A stretch of 37,452 nt of DNA from an uncultured Pseudomonadales bacterium (GCA_943789485.1 CALSUH010000024.1:1-37452); one strand, 5' to 3'; counted from the stretch's first letter, positions 25,753 through 35,677 are shown. Translations and numbers: made by a program. The notes: generated by a model not told the origin, from the letters alone.

Positions 25753-27265
25753 TTAGTTAACTGAGCGCTCTTGACCTTCCCAGTGTGGTGCTCTGAGTTC
25801 TCTTTTAAGAACTTTTCCTGGTCCTGACTTGGGCAGCGGATCGAGTTGTACATCAATCCCCTTCGGAACCTTGTAGCCTGCTATCCGTTCGCGACAGAAC
25901 TCGATTATTTGCGCAGACTCGGTTTCGTTTCCTTCCCGCGGCACGATTACCGCCCAGACAGCTTCTCCCCACTTATCATCTGGCACACCAAATACCGCCG
26001 CTTCGAGAACGGCGGGGTGTTGATAGAGGACTTCTTCGACTTCGGTGCAGTAGACATTTTCTCCGCCGGTCACGATCATGTCTTTGCTTCGGTCCACCAA
26101 GAACACATAGCCCTGATCATCCATATAGCCGAGATCGCCAGTCCAGTAAGCGCCATCTTTAAGTACGGCTGCGGTCTGCTCAGGCTTGTTCCAGTAGCCT
26201 TGCATGACATTTGCCCCGCGCACTACTACCTCGCCAATTTCCCCAGGCAGGAGCGTATGCCCGCTCGGGTCCAGTATATCGATTTCGTTGCCTACCGTAG
26301 GTCGTCCACAGGACCGAGCAAGGGGAGAATTGATCAGGTTCTGTTCATTGTTGAGCACCGTACAAAGAGGGGATAGCTCTGTAGCTCCATAAACTTCAAC
26401 AAGCTCTGCGCCAGGGAAGGCGCTATGACTACGGCGTAAAACCTCTGTTGCTATCGGAGAACCGCCATGTGCGAGCGTCTTTAAAGTATCGATCTTTCGA
26501 GGACGTATAAGTTGCTCCTCTGCGATAGCCGCTAGCATCGTTGGAACCCCAAGGCTATCTGTTATACCGTGCTGTTCAATCAAATCTAGAGCGGTTTTCG
26601 GGTCGAATACGGCGAGGGGTAACCTGCGTTCCCAGTGTCCATATGTTTGCGATTACGCCTCCTGAGCCTGCTGCGTGGAAAAGCGGCGCCATCACCAGCA
26701 TAATGTCATCTTCTCTCTTCGGAACTGAAACGAGCCAGTGGAACGTATTCGCGATGAGATTGCGATGGCTCAGCATCACGCCCTTGGATTTGCCGGTAGT
26801 GCCTCCTGTATAGAACAGGCCAGCTAGGTCGCTTTCCTGAAGATTAATGCCGAGCTCTATTTCCAGCGCCGCATTTAGCATCGTGTCATAGGCATCTGGA
26901 ATCATGATGACATGATCAACACAGTCAGCTAATTCCCCAGGATCACGGTCACTAAGTAGTACCTTTGTCTGCGAGTCTTCGAGGGCATATTTTAGTTCTG
27001 TGACGGCATGTCGGGTATTGAGTGGTACGACCACTAAGCCAGCGGCGGGGACACCCATGTAGGTTTCAATATAGCGCTGGCCGTTGTTGGCTAAGATTGC
27101 GACTCTATCTCCCTTTTCCAATCCCAGTTCTTGAAGGGCTCCGGCTAAGAGACGGCAGCGCCTATGCAGCTCCGCGTAGCTGATAGACTCAAGCCCGTCT
27201 ATAACTGCCGTTTTTGTGGGCGCCATGCGAGAGGCGTATTTGATTGGATCCGCGAAGGTATGCAT
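25753..27265 (-). CDS. AMP-forming acyl-CoA synthetase, frameshifted
   Basis: Two frames (27265-26576 and 26583-25753) form one 503-residue ANL-family ligase if one base is removed from the G4 run at 26616-26619; the joined text reads VTLAVFDPKTALDLIEQ. Motifs present: FYTGGTTGKSKGVMLSH (phosphate-binding loop), VYGATELSP (adenine region), YWTGDLGYMDDQG, DRSKDMIVTGGENV (hinge) and LPKSGPGKVLKRELR with the catalytic Lys. It makes an acyl-CoA from an acid, ATP and CoA. It lies 17 bases after the PQQ alcohol dehydrogenase, so it probably activates the acid formed from the alcohol by way of the aldehyde. Confidence 0.88.
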
Positions 27266-27282
27266 ATGCTAGAGCCTCTACA

Positions 27283-28921
27283 TTAGTTGTCTTTGAGGCC
27301 GAAGGTATACACCACGTTGCCTGATGCAATGGTTACGAATTGTTGTCCGTCTATAGCAAATGTCATAGGTGCGGCATGTACTCGTGCACCTAGGGAGATA
27401 TGCCAGAGTTCTTCGCCACTGGCCGCATCCAGCGCAAAGAAATAACCATCTGCGCTACCGGTAAATACGATACCTCCAGCGGTTGTGGTTATACCTGCAG
27501 AAGAGCGGGGCATGATCGGGAATTCCCATTCGATTTCCGCAGTAGCAGGATTGATTGCTCTAATAGAGCTATGGAATGCATCCATCGGCTGATTATAGCG
27601 TCCGCCGCCACCGGTGAATCGTTCGCCTTCTTCATAGTCCTCGTCACGCTTGAAGAATTCTTGTTCGCCATCGAAAGAGGTGACATAGAACAAGCCTGTT
27701 TGCTGGCTATAGCCGGGCGAGTACCAGTTAGTTGCGCCTACGATAGGGGGGGGAGACTAAAATACCCTCATAAGTAGGGGCCATACCAGGCACACGAATG
27801 GGGCGGCCATTTGGGTCTAGACCCTGTGCCCATGTCTGTGACGCATACGCCTCTCCTTCCAAAAATTCTCCGGTCTCGCGATCGATGGTGTAGAAGAAGG
27901 CATTGCGGTTGGCCCACATCATGACCTTGCGCGTGCTACCTTGGTATTCGATGTCGGCAAGAATCGGCACCTGAATCGAGTCGTAGTCATGGACATCATG
28001 AGGAGTGAATTGAAAGTGCCATGCGATCTCGCCTGTATCGCCATTGAGGGCCAAAGCTGAATCGGAATAGAGGTTGTCACCGAGGCGAACATCGCCATTC
28101 CAATCTGGGCCAGGATTACCCGTGCCCCAGTAGATGAGATTCAGGTCTGGATCGTAGGAACCGGTGATCCAGGTGGCGGCGCCTCCAGTTTTCCAAGAGT
28201 CACCGGACCAGCTATCGTTGCCAGGCTCGCCGGGACCAGGAATCGCATAGGTCCGCCATTCGAGTTCGCCGGTTACCGGGTCATAGGCGTCGATGAAGCC
28301 GCGTATGCCGAACTCGCCGCCAGCGATGCCAGTGACAACTTTATCTTTAACGATTAAGGGCGCCGCAGTCTTGCTGTAGCCGGCTTCGTAATCCGCTACC
28401 TCGACGTCCCAGAGAACATTTCCCGTGCGGGCATCGATGGCAACGAGGTGAGCGTCCAGAGTGCTCATGAAAAGTGTTTCACCGAGTATGGCCACGCCAC
28501 GATTATTTCTTCCACAGCAAATACGCAGGTCTTCTGGTAGTTCATGGTCGTAACGCCAATATACTCGACCCGTCCGCGCGTCAACCGCTGTCAGATTGCT
28601 AGGCGCCTCAGTGATGAACATTATGCCGTCTACGACAGTAGGTACTGTTTCCGCACGGTCGATCACAGGTATCTGGTATGACCACTTCATTTCTAATTCT
28701 GTCACATTGCCAGTGTTTATCTGATCGAGCCGGCTGTAGCGCTGACTGTCCAAAGTGCCGGAGTACATCATCCAATTCTCAGGTTCATCCTCGGCATTGA
28801 CAAGGCGCTCCCAAGTGACCGGGCTAAATGAAGGCGTGATAACGGTTTGAAACTCATCTTCCTGCGCCTGAAGAGGCAGTGCTAGAAAAATGGCGGTTAG
28901 CAATAGGGGGAATCTGTTCAT
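27283..28921 (-). CDS. PQQ-dependent alcohol dehydrogenase with lanthanide-type ligands, frameshifted
   Basis: Two frames join into a 545-residue quinoprotein when one base is removed from the G8 run (27746-27753), giving LVSPPIVGATNWYSPGYSQQ. A signal peptide (LLLTAIFLALPLQAQ) exports it. It has the adjacent-cysteine ring C135-C136 (ICCGRNNRG) that covers PQQ, and WxxTG-type propeller repeats. Metal ligands match E203 (GGEFGIRG), N269 (WGTGNPGPDWN) and D312 plus D314 (HDVHDYDS). The second Asp, two residues after the catalytic one, is the hallmark of lanthanide-dependent XoxF/ExaF enzymes, whereas calcium MxaF has Ala. It oxidises an alcohol in the periplasm. AAGGAG before ATG 28921 lies in the end of the cytochrome gene, so the two are coupled. 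Confidence 0.9.
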
Positions 28922-28923
28922 GC

Positions 28924-29730
28924 TTAGTTCTCCTTTCGTAGAGAAAATAGATAGGCCACAAGGTCATCGACTTCACTGTCGGACAACGTTTGTGTATAGC
29001 TGGGCATGGTCGACGCTTCGACCCGTTCAAGGGATGCAATCTGATTCTTCGGATAAGACCAAAGGTTCGCATCGTCATCGATAATTCGGACAGAGAAGCT
29101 GTCTTCGTTCATGCGCAGCCCCTCTCTGACGAGGCCGTTCTTGTCGGTCACGCGTATTGTCCACCAGCGCGGGGCAACATCCGCATGAGGATTGAGCATA
29201 TCGCTAAGTAATTCTTCTGGGCTGCGTCTCTCGCCCACTCTAGAAAGGTCGGGCCCTTGTCTGCCACCATGGCCGTCGATCATGTGGCAGCTGCTGCAGT
29301 CCCCCTTGTTAGTGAACAAGTTGGCGCCGTTGGTGACCGAACCGGACAGGTCGATGTTTGCAGGGTCGGTGCTTAGAGAGCCTATATAGGCGACGAGCTG
29401 CCAAACCTGAGCGTCAGGTAGGTCAGATGCGACAGGAAGCATGGCGGTTCCGGAAATGCCGGTACGGATAATGTTAAATATGCCTACTTCGGAACTGGCG
29501 CGGGTCAATCGGCCGGTAAGATCTGGCGCACCTGTCTCATCGTTGCCCTTCGCATCGATGCCGTGACAGCGCGAGCACTGCCGTTCGAAATACCTAAGCC
29601 CAGCATTGATATCAAAATTCGTGTTGTAGAGATTGCCTGCATCTTCTGCAAGGCTGCCGCTTGTGGCTAAAAACAGGCCGCTAAGTGCCACATTCGCCAA
29701 GCGCCCCAATCGCGTCGTGAGATTGCCCAT
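28924..29730 (-). CDS. Dihaem cytochrome c, electron acceptor of the PQQ enzyme
   Basis: About 268 residues with a signal peptide (LANVALSGLFLATSGSLA^E). Two haem c sites are present: C52-S-R-C55-H56 and C145-S-S-C148-H149. The start is set at the ATG 29730 because GAGGAG precedes it by five bases; an in-frame GTG at 29736 overlaps that site. It ends two bases before the PQQ dehydrogenase start. In type II quinoprotein systems, electrons pass from PQQH2 to such a cytochrome and on to the oxidase. Confidence 0.88.
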   Translation of the reverse strand: MGNLTTRLGRLANVALSGLFLATSGSLAEDAGNLYNTNFDINAGLRYFERQCSRCHGIDAKGNDETGAPDLTGRLTRASSEVGIFNIIRTGISGTAMLPVASDLPDAQVWQLVAYIGSLSTDPANIDLSGSVTNGANLFTNKGDCSSCHMIDGHGGRQGPDLSRVGERRSPEELLSDMLNPHADVAPRWWTIRVTDKNGLVREGLRMNEDSFSVRIIDDDANLWSYPKNQIASLERVEASTMPSYTQTLSDSEVDDLVAYLFSLRKEN

Positions 29731-29950
29731 GCCCACTCCTCATTATTGTTGTTTTGGTGAGAACCAGTAGTGTAACACCACGCTTTTACTTCGCAATTGC
29801 TATTCCTTCGTGCGTAACTCTGCTGATTGTAATTTCTACGTTACAACAGCTGGAGAAAGCCAGCCAAATATTATTACAATAATAGGATAAAAAAGTAGTC
29901 TTCACCAAAGAGTAAAACTATACTCCGTTAAAAATTATGGGGTCATAATC

Positions 29951-30625
29951 ATGCCATCTACACTTAGTGCTCTGTTTGGGCGCTCTCCGATCGGGCCTAT
30001 TCAGGAACATATGGCGATAGCTCACCATTGCGTTGAGTTGTTGGGCGACTTCCTTGAAGCGAGCTTTGTTAAAGACTGGGACGCAGCCCTTGTCGCACAG
30101 CAAGAAATCCGTAATCAGGAAAATAGTGCTGACGATCTTAAAAGCGATGTGCGCACGAACCTTCCTAAGAGCTTATTTCTTCCAGTATCCAGAACAGATT
30201 TGTTAGAGCTGCTGCATACTCAAGACAAATTGGCTAATCGGGCGAAAGATATAGCTGGGCTAATGCTAGGCAGGCGTATGGAAATACCAGAGAGTCTGGT
30301 GGAAGAGGTACGGGACTATTACAAAGAAAGTCTGCTGGCCTCGAAACAAGCTCTCAAAGTTATCAACGAGCTGGACGAGCTGCTCGAGAGAGGATTTCGT
30401 GGGAAAGAGGTCGATCTTGTTGAGGGATTGATTAGTGAGCTAGATGAGCTTGAACACCAAACTGATGTAAGTCAGGTCAAGCTTCGAGCAAAGTTGTATG
30501 GGCTGGAGGAGTCTCTGCCTCCGGTGCACGTAATGTTTCTCTACAAGATTATCGATCAGATCGGAGATCTGGCAGATATTTCAGAAAGTGTTGGCGCTCG
30601 TTTACTGTTGTTGATTGCGCGATAA
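29951..30625 (+). CDS. DUF47/TIGR00153 PhoU-like phosphate transport regulator
   Basis: The 224-residue all-helical protein contains the DUF47 pattern PIQEHMAIAHHCVELLGDFL and NQENSADDLKSDVR, with acidic E-x-x-AD motifs like PhoU metal sites. It lies 32 bases upstream of pit, the usual pairing. PhoU-like proteins bind metal clusters and restrain the transporter. GGGG stands eight bases before the ATG. Confidence 0.9.
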   Translation: MPSTLSALFGRSPIGPIQEHMAIAHHCVELLGDFLEASFVKDWDAALVAQQEIRNQENSADDLKSDVRTNLPKSLFLPVSRTDLLELLHTQDKLANRAKDIAGLMLGRRMEIPESLVEEVRDYYKESLLASKQALKVINELDELLERGFRGKEVDLVEGLISELDELEHQTDVSQVKLRAKLYGLEESLPPVHVMFLYKIIDQIGDLADISESVGARLLLLIAR

Positions 30626-30657
30626 AAAGAAGTAAAGCTTCATAAACTGGGTGATAC

Positions 30658-31932
30658 ATGACTGACATAATTTCTCAATACGGTACTATATTTTTGATCA
30701 TGGCCTGTGTGTTCGGTTTTTTTATGGCCTGGGGTGTAGGTGCGAATGACGTAGCCAATGCGATGGGGACCTCAGTTGGTGCCGGTGCCATCACGATCAA
30801 ACAGGCAATATTCATCGCCATGATATTTGAATTTGCCGGCGCCTACTTGGCGGGCGGAGAAGTGACCTCTACGATTCGTAGCGGCATCATAGATATAGAT
30901 AAAGCTGGGTTTACGGATTCGCCCGAGCTACTGATTTACGGCATGCTGTCCTCACTCTTAGCGGCGGGCACCTGGCTATTGATTGCCTCTCACTATGGCT
31001 GGCCCGTTTCTACAACGCATTCGATTATCGGTGCAATCGTGGGTTTCGCGGTTGTCGGAATCTCGGTGGATGCAGTTGTGTGGAGCAAGGTTTGGACCAT
31101 CGTGGCGAGTTGGGTTGTTTCTCCTCTGTGTTCCGGCATCATCGCTTTCTATATATTTCGCAGCGTGCAGAAACTTGTCCTCGATACCGATGACCCTTTC
31201 GCTAATGCTAAAAAATACGTTCCTTACTATATTTTCATAGTGGGGTTCATGATTGCGATGGTTACCTTGGTAAAGGGACTGCGCTATGTAGGATTGGATT
31301 TTAGCTTTGGTCAGTCTTTGCTGATGGCGGTAGGAGTTGGAGCCTTTGCTATGGTCATCGGTATTTTTCTGCTTCGCGGCATTAAAGAAGTTGCAGCGCA
31401 AGATGAAAGCTTTCATTTCGGTAGTGTCGAAAAAGTATTTGGTGTGCTGATGATATTTACTGCCTGTTCGATGGCGTTCGCACATGGCTCGAATGACGTT
31501 GCAAATGCTATCGGGCCGTTGGCCGCTGTGAACGGTGTAGTACAAAGTGGGGGCGTATTTGCAGAGCAATCTGGCCTGCCGTTCTGGATTCTAATCTTAG
31601 GCGGTAGTGGCATAGTTACGGGTCTAGCGATGTGGGGCTATAAGGTGATAGCGACTATCGGTAGAAATATTACTGAACTTACGCCCAGTCGTGGCTTTGC
31701 CGCAGAATTGGCTGCTGCGACTACCGTGGTGGTAGCCTCTGGCACAGGAATTCCTGTATCGACAACTCACACCCTGGTCGGGGCCGTATTGGGCGTGGGC
31801 CTAGCTCGTGGCATCGGGGCGCTTAATCTCAATGTCGTTGGTAGAATCTTTCTGTCATGGGTGGTTACGCTGCCCGTCGGAGCAGCAATTTCCATAGTGT
31901 TCTTCTTTATGTTTAAAGGCATTTTTTCCTAG
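30658..31932 (+). CDS. pit: Pit-family low-affinity inorganic phosphate transporter
   Basis: The 424-residue membrane protein carries the two inverted PHO4 repeats: GVGANDVANAMGTSVGAGAI near residue 23 and AHGSNDVANAIGPLAAV near residue 275, plus WPVSTTHSIIGAIVG and PVSTTHTLVGAVLG. It imports phosphate with metal or proton coupling. It lies in an operon with the DUF47 gene. The loop near residue 180-190 is short, as in the smaller Pit homologues. Confidence 0.93.
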   Translation: MTDIISQYGTIFLIMACVFGFFMAWGVGANDVANAMGTSVGAGAITIKQAIFIAMIFEFAGAYLAGGEVTSTIRSGIIDIDKAGFTDSPELLIYGMLSSLLAAGTWLLIASHYGWPVSTTHSIIGAIVGFAVVGISVDAVVWSKVWTIVASWVVSPLCSGIIAFYIFRSVQKLVLDTDDPFANAKKYVPYYIFIVGFMIAMVTLVKGLRYVGLDFSFGQSLLMAVGVGAFAMVIGIFLLRGIKEVAAQDESFHFGSVEKVFGVLMIFTACSMAFAHGSNDVANAIGPLAAVNGVVQSGGVFAEQSGLPFWILILGGSGIVTGLAMWGYKVIATIGRNITELTPSRGFAAELAAATTVVVASGTGIPVSTTHTLVGAVLGVGLARGIGALNLNVVGRIFLSWVVTLPVGAAISIVFFFMFKGIFS

Positions 31933-32267
31933 CCAACAAACTTTCATCTCAAGCAATGGCTATTCTAAATTTGTCATCGATGCTGTTGAATACATTAAGC
32001 GACTTCTAGCGACAGGTGTTGCTGAATTCCCAATTGAGGGTTTTAGTGGGGAACATCGCCAACTGTATGATTTTTTGAGGCGGCAAAGAGAGAGCGGATA
32101 GCTGTTAAGACTGGAGTGCTGTTAGCCCTGAGAGCGCCAGTGAGTAAATGAACGAGAAGGGAGCATTGACTGCAGGGCCGATGGAATTGCACTGAAAGAG
32201 CTTCTAAAAGGATCAGATTGATTTAGAAAACCAACACATGTGCTGTGCCATGGATACTGGGCCTTTA
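31933..32267 (+). other. Gene-poor stretch with an orphan C-terminal open frame
   Basis: From the pit stop to the RRM gene there is no complete gene. In the plus frame 31931-32101 an open run without any start codon encodes NGYSKFVIDAVEYIKRLLAT then a GFSGEHRQLYDFLRRQRESG end before TAG. It reads like the true C terminus of a lost protein, but no family is recognised. The remaining 166 bases show nothing. Confidence 0.45.
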
Positions 32268-32516
32268 TTATCTCACGGCCTTTTCGGCTTTTTTGACCCT
32301 GATCCTGTGTCCGTCGACATCTTTTCCATTTAAATTCTTGACCGCCGCTTTGGATTCGCCAGCCTTGGGCATTTCAATAAAGGCGAAGCCCTTAGAGCCG
32401 CCTGATTTCGGATCCAGCACGAGTGAACAGGATTGAACCGTGCCAAAAGACTCGAACAGAGCTTTTAGATCTGCCTCGCTGGTGCTGCGTGCCATATTTC
32501 GAACTAGTAGTTTCAT
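32268..32516 (-). CDS. Single-RRM RNA-binding protein
   Basis: The 82-residue protein is a bare RNA recognition motif: RNP2 LLVRNM (residues 3-8) and RNP1 KGFAFIEM (near residues 42-49), with the usual beta-alpha-beta-beta-alpha-beta layout. Small bacterial RRM proteins bind RNA and are often cold or stress induced. AAAGG ten bases before the ATG supports the start. A short basic C-terminal tail KKAEKAVR is present. Confidence 0.9.
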   Translation of the reverse strand: MKLLVRNMARSTSEADLKALFESFGTVQSCSLVLDPKSGGSKGFAFIEMPKAGESKAAVKNLNGKDVDGHRIRVKKAEKAVR

Positions 32517-32541
32517 GCTGTTGTGCCTTTGGGGTTTCTAA

Positions 32542-32850
32542 TTAACGATCTTCGGCACGAATCGATTTCGTGGCGCCGGCGAACTGAGCTATTTCTTCTT
32601 CAGAATACTTAGTGTGTACACGTTTTCTAGAGCTGGGTTGATGCTCCAGATTCAAGCCAGGTCTTCTTTCAGTTCGCGGTCGGATAGGGCGTTTGCTGAA
32701 TCCGCCACCACAGTTGGGGCAGACATTATAAAGTACATTCTTCACGCAATGGCTACAGAACGTGCATTCGTAGGTGCAAATATGCGCCTGTGTTGATGCC
32801 GGTGGTAGATCTTTGTCGCAATGCTCGCAGTTTGGTCTTAGTTCTAGCAC
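32542..32850 (-). CDS. DUF1272 zinc-binding protein
   Basis: The 102-residue protein has four Cys pairs (CEHC, CTYEC, CSHC, CPNC) in an N-terminal DUF1272 zinc-ribbon-like domain, and a basic C-terminal tail (RPIRPRTERRPG, SSRKR) that suggests contact with nucleic acid. The start is a GTG at 32850. Its function is not known. It lies upstream (in the minus sense) of the RRM gene with a 25-base gap and may share its transcript. Confidence 0.85.
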   Translation of the reverse strand: MLELRPNCEHCDKDLPPASTQAHICTYECTFCSHCVKNVLYNVCPNCGGGFSKRPIRPRTERRPGLNLEHQPSSRKRVHTKYSEEEIAQFAGATKSIRAEDR

Positions 32851-32876
32851 AATTAACTCAGCAGTCTAATGTTATC

Positions 32877-33515
32877 TTAAAATTCAGCTTCTTCGATGGC
32901 TGCCATGCTCATCATAAGAAATCCGGTAAACGCCGCGCTATTTGGTGATAGCGATGGATCAACTTTCGTCTTCATTTCATTAATCACTGCGCGAAAATCC
33001 TCATAGAATTCCCATGAAGGTTGTGGCCGATAGTGAAGGTTCTGTATTTCAAAATGCGCTATGGCCTTCTTGGCGGTTGTTGGTTTAACGAAGACTTCAT
33101 CCTGTGGACGGAAGTAGACAGGGCAGATACTAATAAGTGACCACTTGGCCATTTTTCCGCTTAACATGATGGCTAAAATTTTATCGAAGCCTTTCTCGCC
33201 ATCGCCATATAGCTGTTCTTTTAATCCGCTAGCTAGGGCATTCTTTTGTTTAGGTTCTAGAGACCTTCCGAAATCGCGAAACTTTGGTTTCTCGAAAATT
33301 GAAACCATTGAAGAACGAGATACAACCTTTATCATGCTCTCGATAATTTCTGGCGGATCCCTGAAATTTTTCTTCGCGAACAGCTCCGCGCTAAGCGAAA
33401 TCATTTTATCCATTCTATGCTTTTTGCCGATTGCCACCATCTCAGGGTGAGAAAATCCGCTCGGGTAGCGAGTTAGGAAATATTCTTCGGCTCGCTTTAG
33501 TTTTTCTAGGTTCAT
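32877..33515 (-). CDS. Conserved hypothetical protein
   Basis: The 212-residue protein has no signal peptide, membrane span or motif I can name. It is rich in Lys and Met, with a repeated helix-like pattern (LKRAEEYFLTRYPSGFSHPE; PEIIESMIKVVSRSSMVSI) and a central segment SLISICPVYFRPQDEVFVKP. It is 17 bases after the DPP III gene and 26 bases before DUF1272, so the four genes could form a transcript. Unknown function. Confidence 0.7.
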   Translation of the reverse strand: MNLEKLKRAEEYFLTRYPSGFSHPEMVAIGKKHRMDKMISLSAELFAKKNFRDPPEIIESMIKVVSRSSMVSIFEKPKFRDFGRSLEPKQKNALASGLKEQLYGDGEKGFDKILAIMLSGKMAKWSLISICPVYFRPQDEVFVKPTTAKKAIAHFEIQNLHYRPQPSWEFYEDFRAVINEMKTKVDPSLSPNSAAFTGFLMMSMAAIEEAEF

Positions 33516-33532
33516 TTATGGTGCGCTACGGG

Positions 33533-35677
33533 TTAGTTATCGTTCGGCAAGAATGAGTAATTCGCGGCATACTCGAGCATCTGAGACATAAAGTCATCCG
33601 GGTACTCAACTCGTACGTTGCTAACCACGCCGTTTTCATCATCGGCAGCTATTCGAGGATTTAAAAATCCGGAGTACGGGGCAACGTCCAAAGTCGCATA
33701 GCGCTGCAATACTTCGGCGTGTAGTTGTTCGTCCACCTGTGTGCCGTAATTTTCTACGAGATCTCTAGCTGCTTCGAAATCGCCTTCGGACTTAATGCGC
33801 TGAATTTCTCGCAGCAATCTGCCGAATATTTCGCGCAGTTTCTCATAATCATTTACAACGAAAAAAGTCTTTCCATCTCGAGTCACGCGCTCGATGACGT
33901 TTTCTTCTAAGCCTTGCTCATAGGACCAAAGTGCTACGAGTTGGCGATTTCGCATGTGGGCCTCTTCGACAAGTTCGCCTGGCTGCAGTCGATAAAGTTG
34001 CAACATGGCGCCACCACGGATATAGGAATCGTACTCTGAGCGCCCAACATCAAGGCTATCCATTACGCCGATCTCGATTAGCATGGGATCCAAAATGTAG
34101 TACAGCGCGACTAGGTCGGCGCGCGCCTCTTCCAGAGTGCTAGCGTATTGACGCAGCGTCTCTCGTGTCGTGCCGACACCTGCGTTGATTTGTCCGGATG
34201 CATGGCCGATGACCTCGTGCATGTCTGTGTGTAAATCACCAGCTTGCTCTGAGTGCATCCGGTTACGCAGAATTTCTTCGTCGGTAAATGCGAACTCTTC
34301 AAGTGTCCTACTGGGCGAGGAGTTATATGCGCTTACAATATTGCCAAGGCTCACGGATTTCGAGCCATGCTCTGCGCGAATCCAGCTGGAATTCGGTAGA
34401 TTGATGCCAATCGGGGTTGCGGGTGATGAATCGCCAGATTCCATAACGACTGTGATGACCTTGCCATCGATACCAGTCACGTCTGCTTTCTTGTGGTTAT
34501 TCTGAATAGGAGAATTGTCCTCAAACCATTGCGCGCGCTCGCCAATTGCAGAAATTCTCAGAGTTGCATCTGCATCACGAAAAGATACCACCGATTCGAA
34601 AGAGCCTCGATAGCCTAGCGGGTCGTTATAGACCTCGATAAAGCCGTTGATTACATCAATCGCAGAATCGGTGTCTGCGACCCATGCGATATTGTAGGCG
34701 TCGAAATCTTCGAGATCGCCAGAACGGTAATACTTTACTAGCAATTCAAATGTTGTTCGTTGTTTATCATTCTCAGCAACTTCAATAGCGCGCTCTAACC
34801 AATAGACAACCTGCTCTAGTGCCTCGCTGTACATTCCGCCGACGCGCCAGACACGTTCAGCGATTTCACCATCGACTTTTACTAATTTTGAATTGAGTCC
34901 ATGAGAGATGGGAGTCGAGTCATCGTTTTCCGACTGTAGCGCATAAAATTCGATAACCTCTTTCTCAGTAACACCTTCGTAGAAGTTCACTGCGGATGTT
35001 GCCACTTTGTCTACGCCGTCGGCAGTGTTTACCTTCTTCGGGTCTAGATTTTTATCGAAGAGTATCGGTGTCAGTTCAGCGATTAGTTGTTCTACACTTT
35101 GACCATCGCGCAGTGGAAAATTAGATTCGGGTGAGGCAGTACTGATAACTTCGTTGAAGTACTCCTCGTCAAAGAGTGGCGTAAATTTTAGACCTGAGTA
35201 GTGGTGGTGAATGCCGTTCGCAAACCAGACCTGCTTGGCATAGGTTGTGAGGTGGCCAAAGCTTTCCGTGTCTCTATCTCCAGGGTAATTCTTCAATACT
35301 TCTTCGAGAGTGCGTCGAATTCGAAGATTATGTTTATAGTTCTGGTCGTACATGATATCGCGACCGGAGAGCGCGGCCTGAGATAGGTAGTAGAGGAGTT
35401 CTTTCTGCTGCTCGCTTAAATTCTCAAAACCAGGAACCCGATAGCGCAACATGCGAATATCTGCAAAACGCCCTGCCGCATACTCAAAGTTATTTTCCAC
35501 GATGATTGGAGCTGTCGCCAACGAGGATCGAGGATCTGTCACTGCTTCGTTGGCGGCGACTGGCATTGATGTTTGTGGTCCGCTGTCTTTGCTGCAAGCG
35601 CTTAAAAAGGCTAGAGACGCGAGCACAGTCAAAAGACGAATAATGAAGCGCTTGTCGACGGAGAGGGAAAATATCAT
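33533..35677 (-). CDS. M49 dipeptidyl-peptidase III-like lipoprotein metallopeptidase
   Basis: The 714-residue protein has a lipobox (AFLSAC, C28), so it is exported and lipid-anchored. The DPP III zinc site is present as H487-E-V-I-G-H492 (HExxGH) and EEARAD (residues 516-521), where E517 would be the third ligand. DPP III proper has HExxxH-E/EECRAE; this form has HExxGH, as in bacterial M49-like proteins, so exact peptide length is unsure. AGGA eight bases before ATG 35677 fits. It likely trims peptides at the cell envelope, like the M24 and M20 enzymes here. Confidence 0.85.
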   Translation of the reverse strand: MIFSLSVDKRFIIRLLTVLASLAFLSACSKDSGPQTSMPVAANEAVTDPRSSLATAPIIVENNFEYAAGRFADIRMLRYRVPGFENLSEQQKELLYYLSQAALSGRDIMYDQNYKHNLRIRRTLEEVLKNYPGDRDTESFGHLTTYAKQVWFANGIHHHYSGLKFTPLFDEEYFNEVISTASPESNFPLRDGQSVEQLIAELTPILFDKNLDPKKVNTADGVDKVATSAVNFYEGVTEKEVIEFYALQSENDDSTPISHGLNSKLVKVDGEIAERVWRVGGMYSEALEQVVYWLERAIEVAENDKQRTTFELLVKYYRSGDLEDFDAYNIAWVADTDSAIDVINGFIEVYNDPLGYRGSFESVVSFRDADATLRISAIGERAQWFEDNSPIQNNHKKADVTGIDGKVITVVMESGDSSPATPIGINLPNSSWIRAEHGSKSVSLGNIVSAYNSSPSRTLEEFAFTDEEILRNRMHSEQAGDLHTDMHEVIGHASGQINAGVGTTRETLRQYASTLEEARADLVALYYILDPMLIEIGVMDSLDVGRSEYDSYIRGGAMLQLYRLQPGELVEEAHMRNRQLVALWSYEQGLEENVIERVTRDGKTFFVVNDYEKLREIFGRLLREIQRIKSEGDFEAARDLVENYGTQVDEQLHAEVLQRYATLDVAPYSGFLNPRIAADDENGVVSNVRVEYPDDFMSQMLEYAANYSFLPNDN

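Noticed and set aside
25846..26376. 176-codon plus-strand open frame
   Set aside because: Antisense to the acyl-CoA ligase C-terminal domain; no independent start signal or motif.
30976..31569. 197-codon minus-strand open frame
   Set aside because: It lies entirely antisense to pit, whose motifs are unmistakable, and its composition (Cys/His/Arg-rich) is that of a shadow frame.
32268..35677. Toxin-antitoxin or defence island
   Set aside because: The small genes are an RRM protein and a DUF1272 zinc protein with no toxin motif, and no defence gene is nearby.
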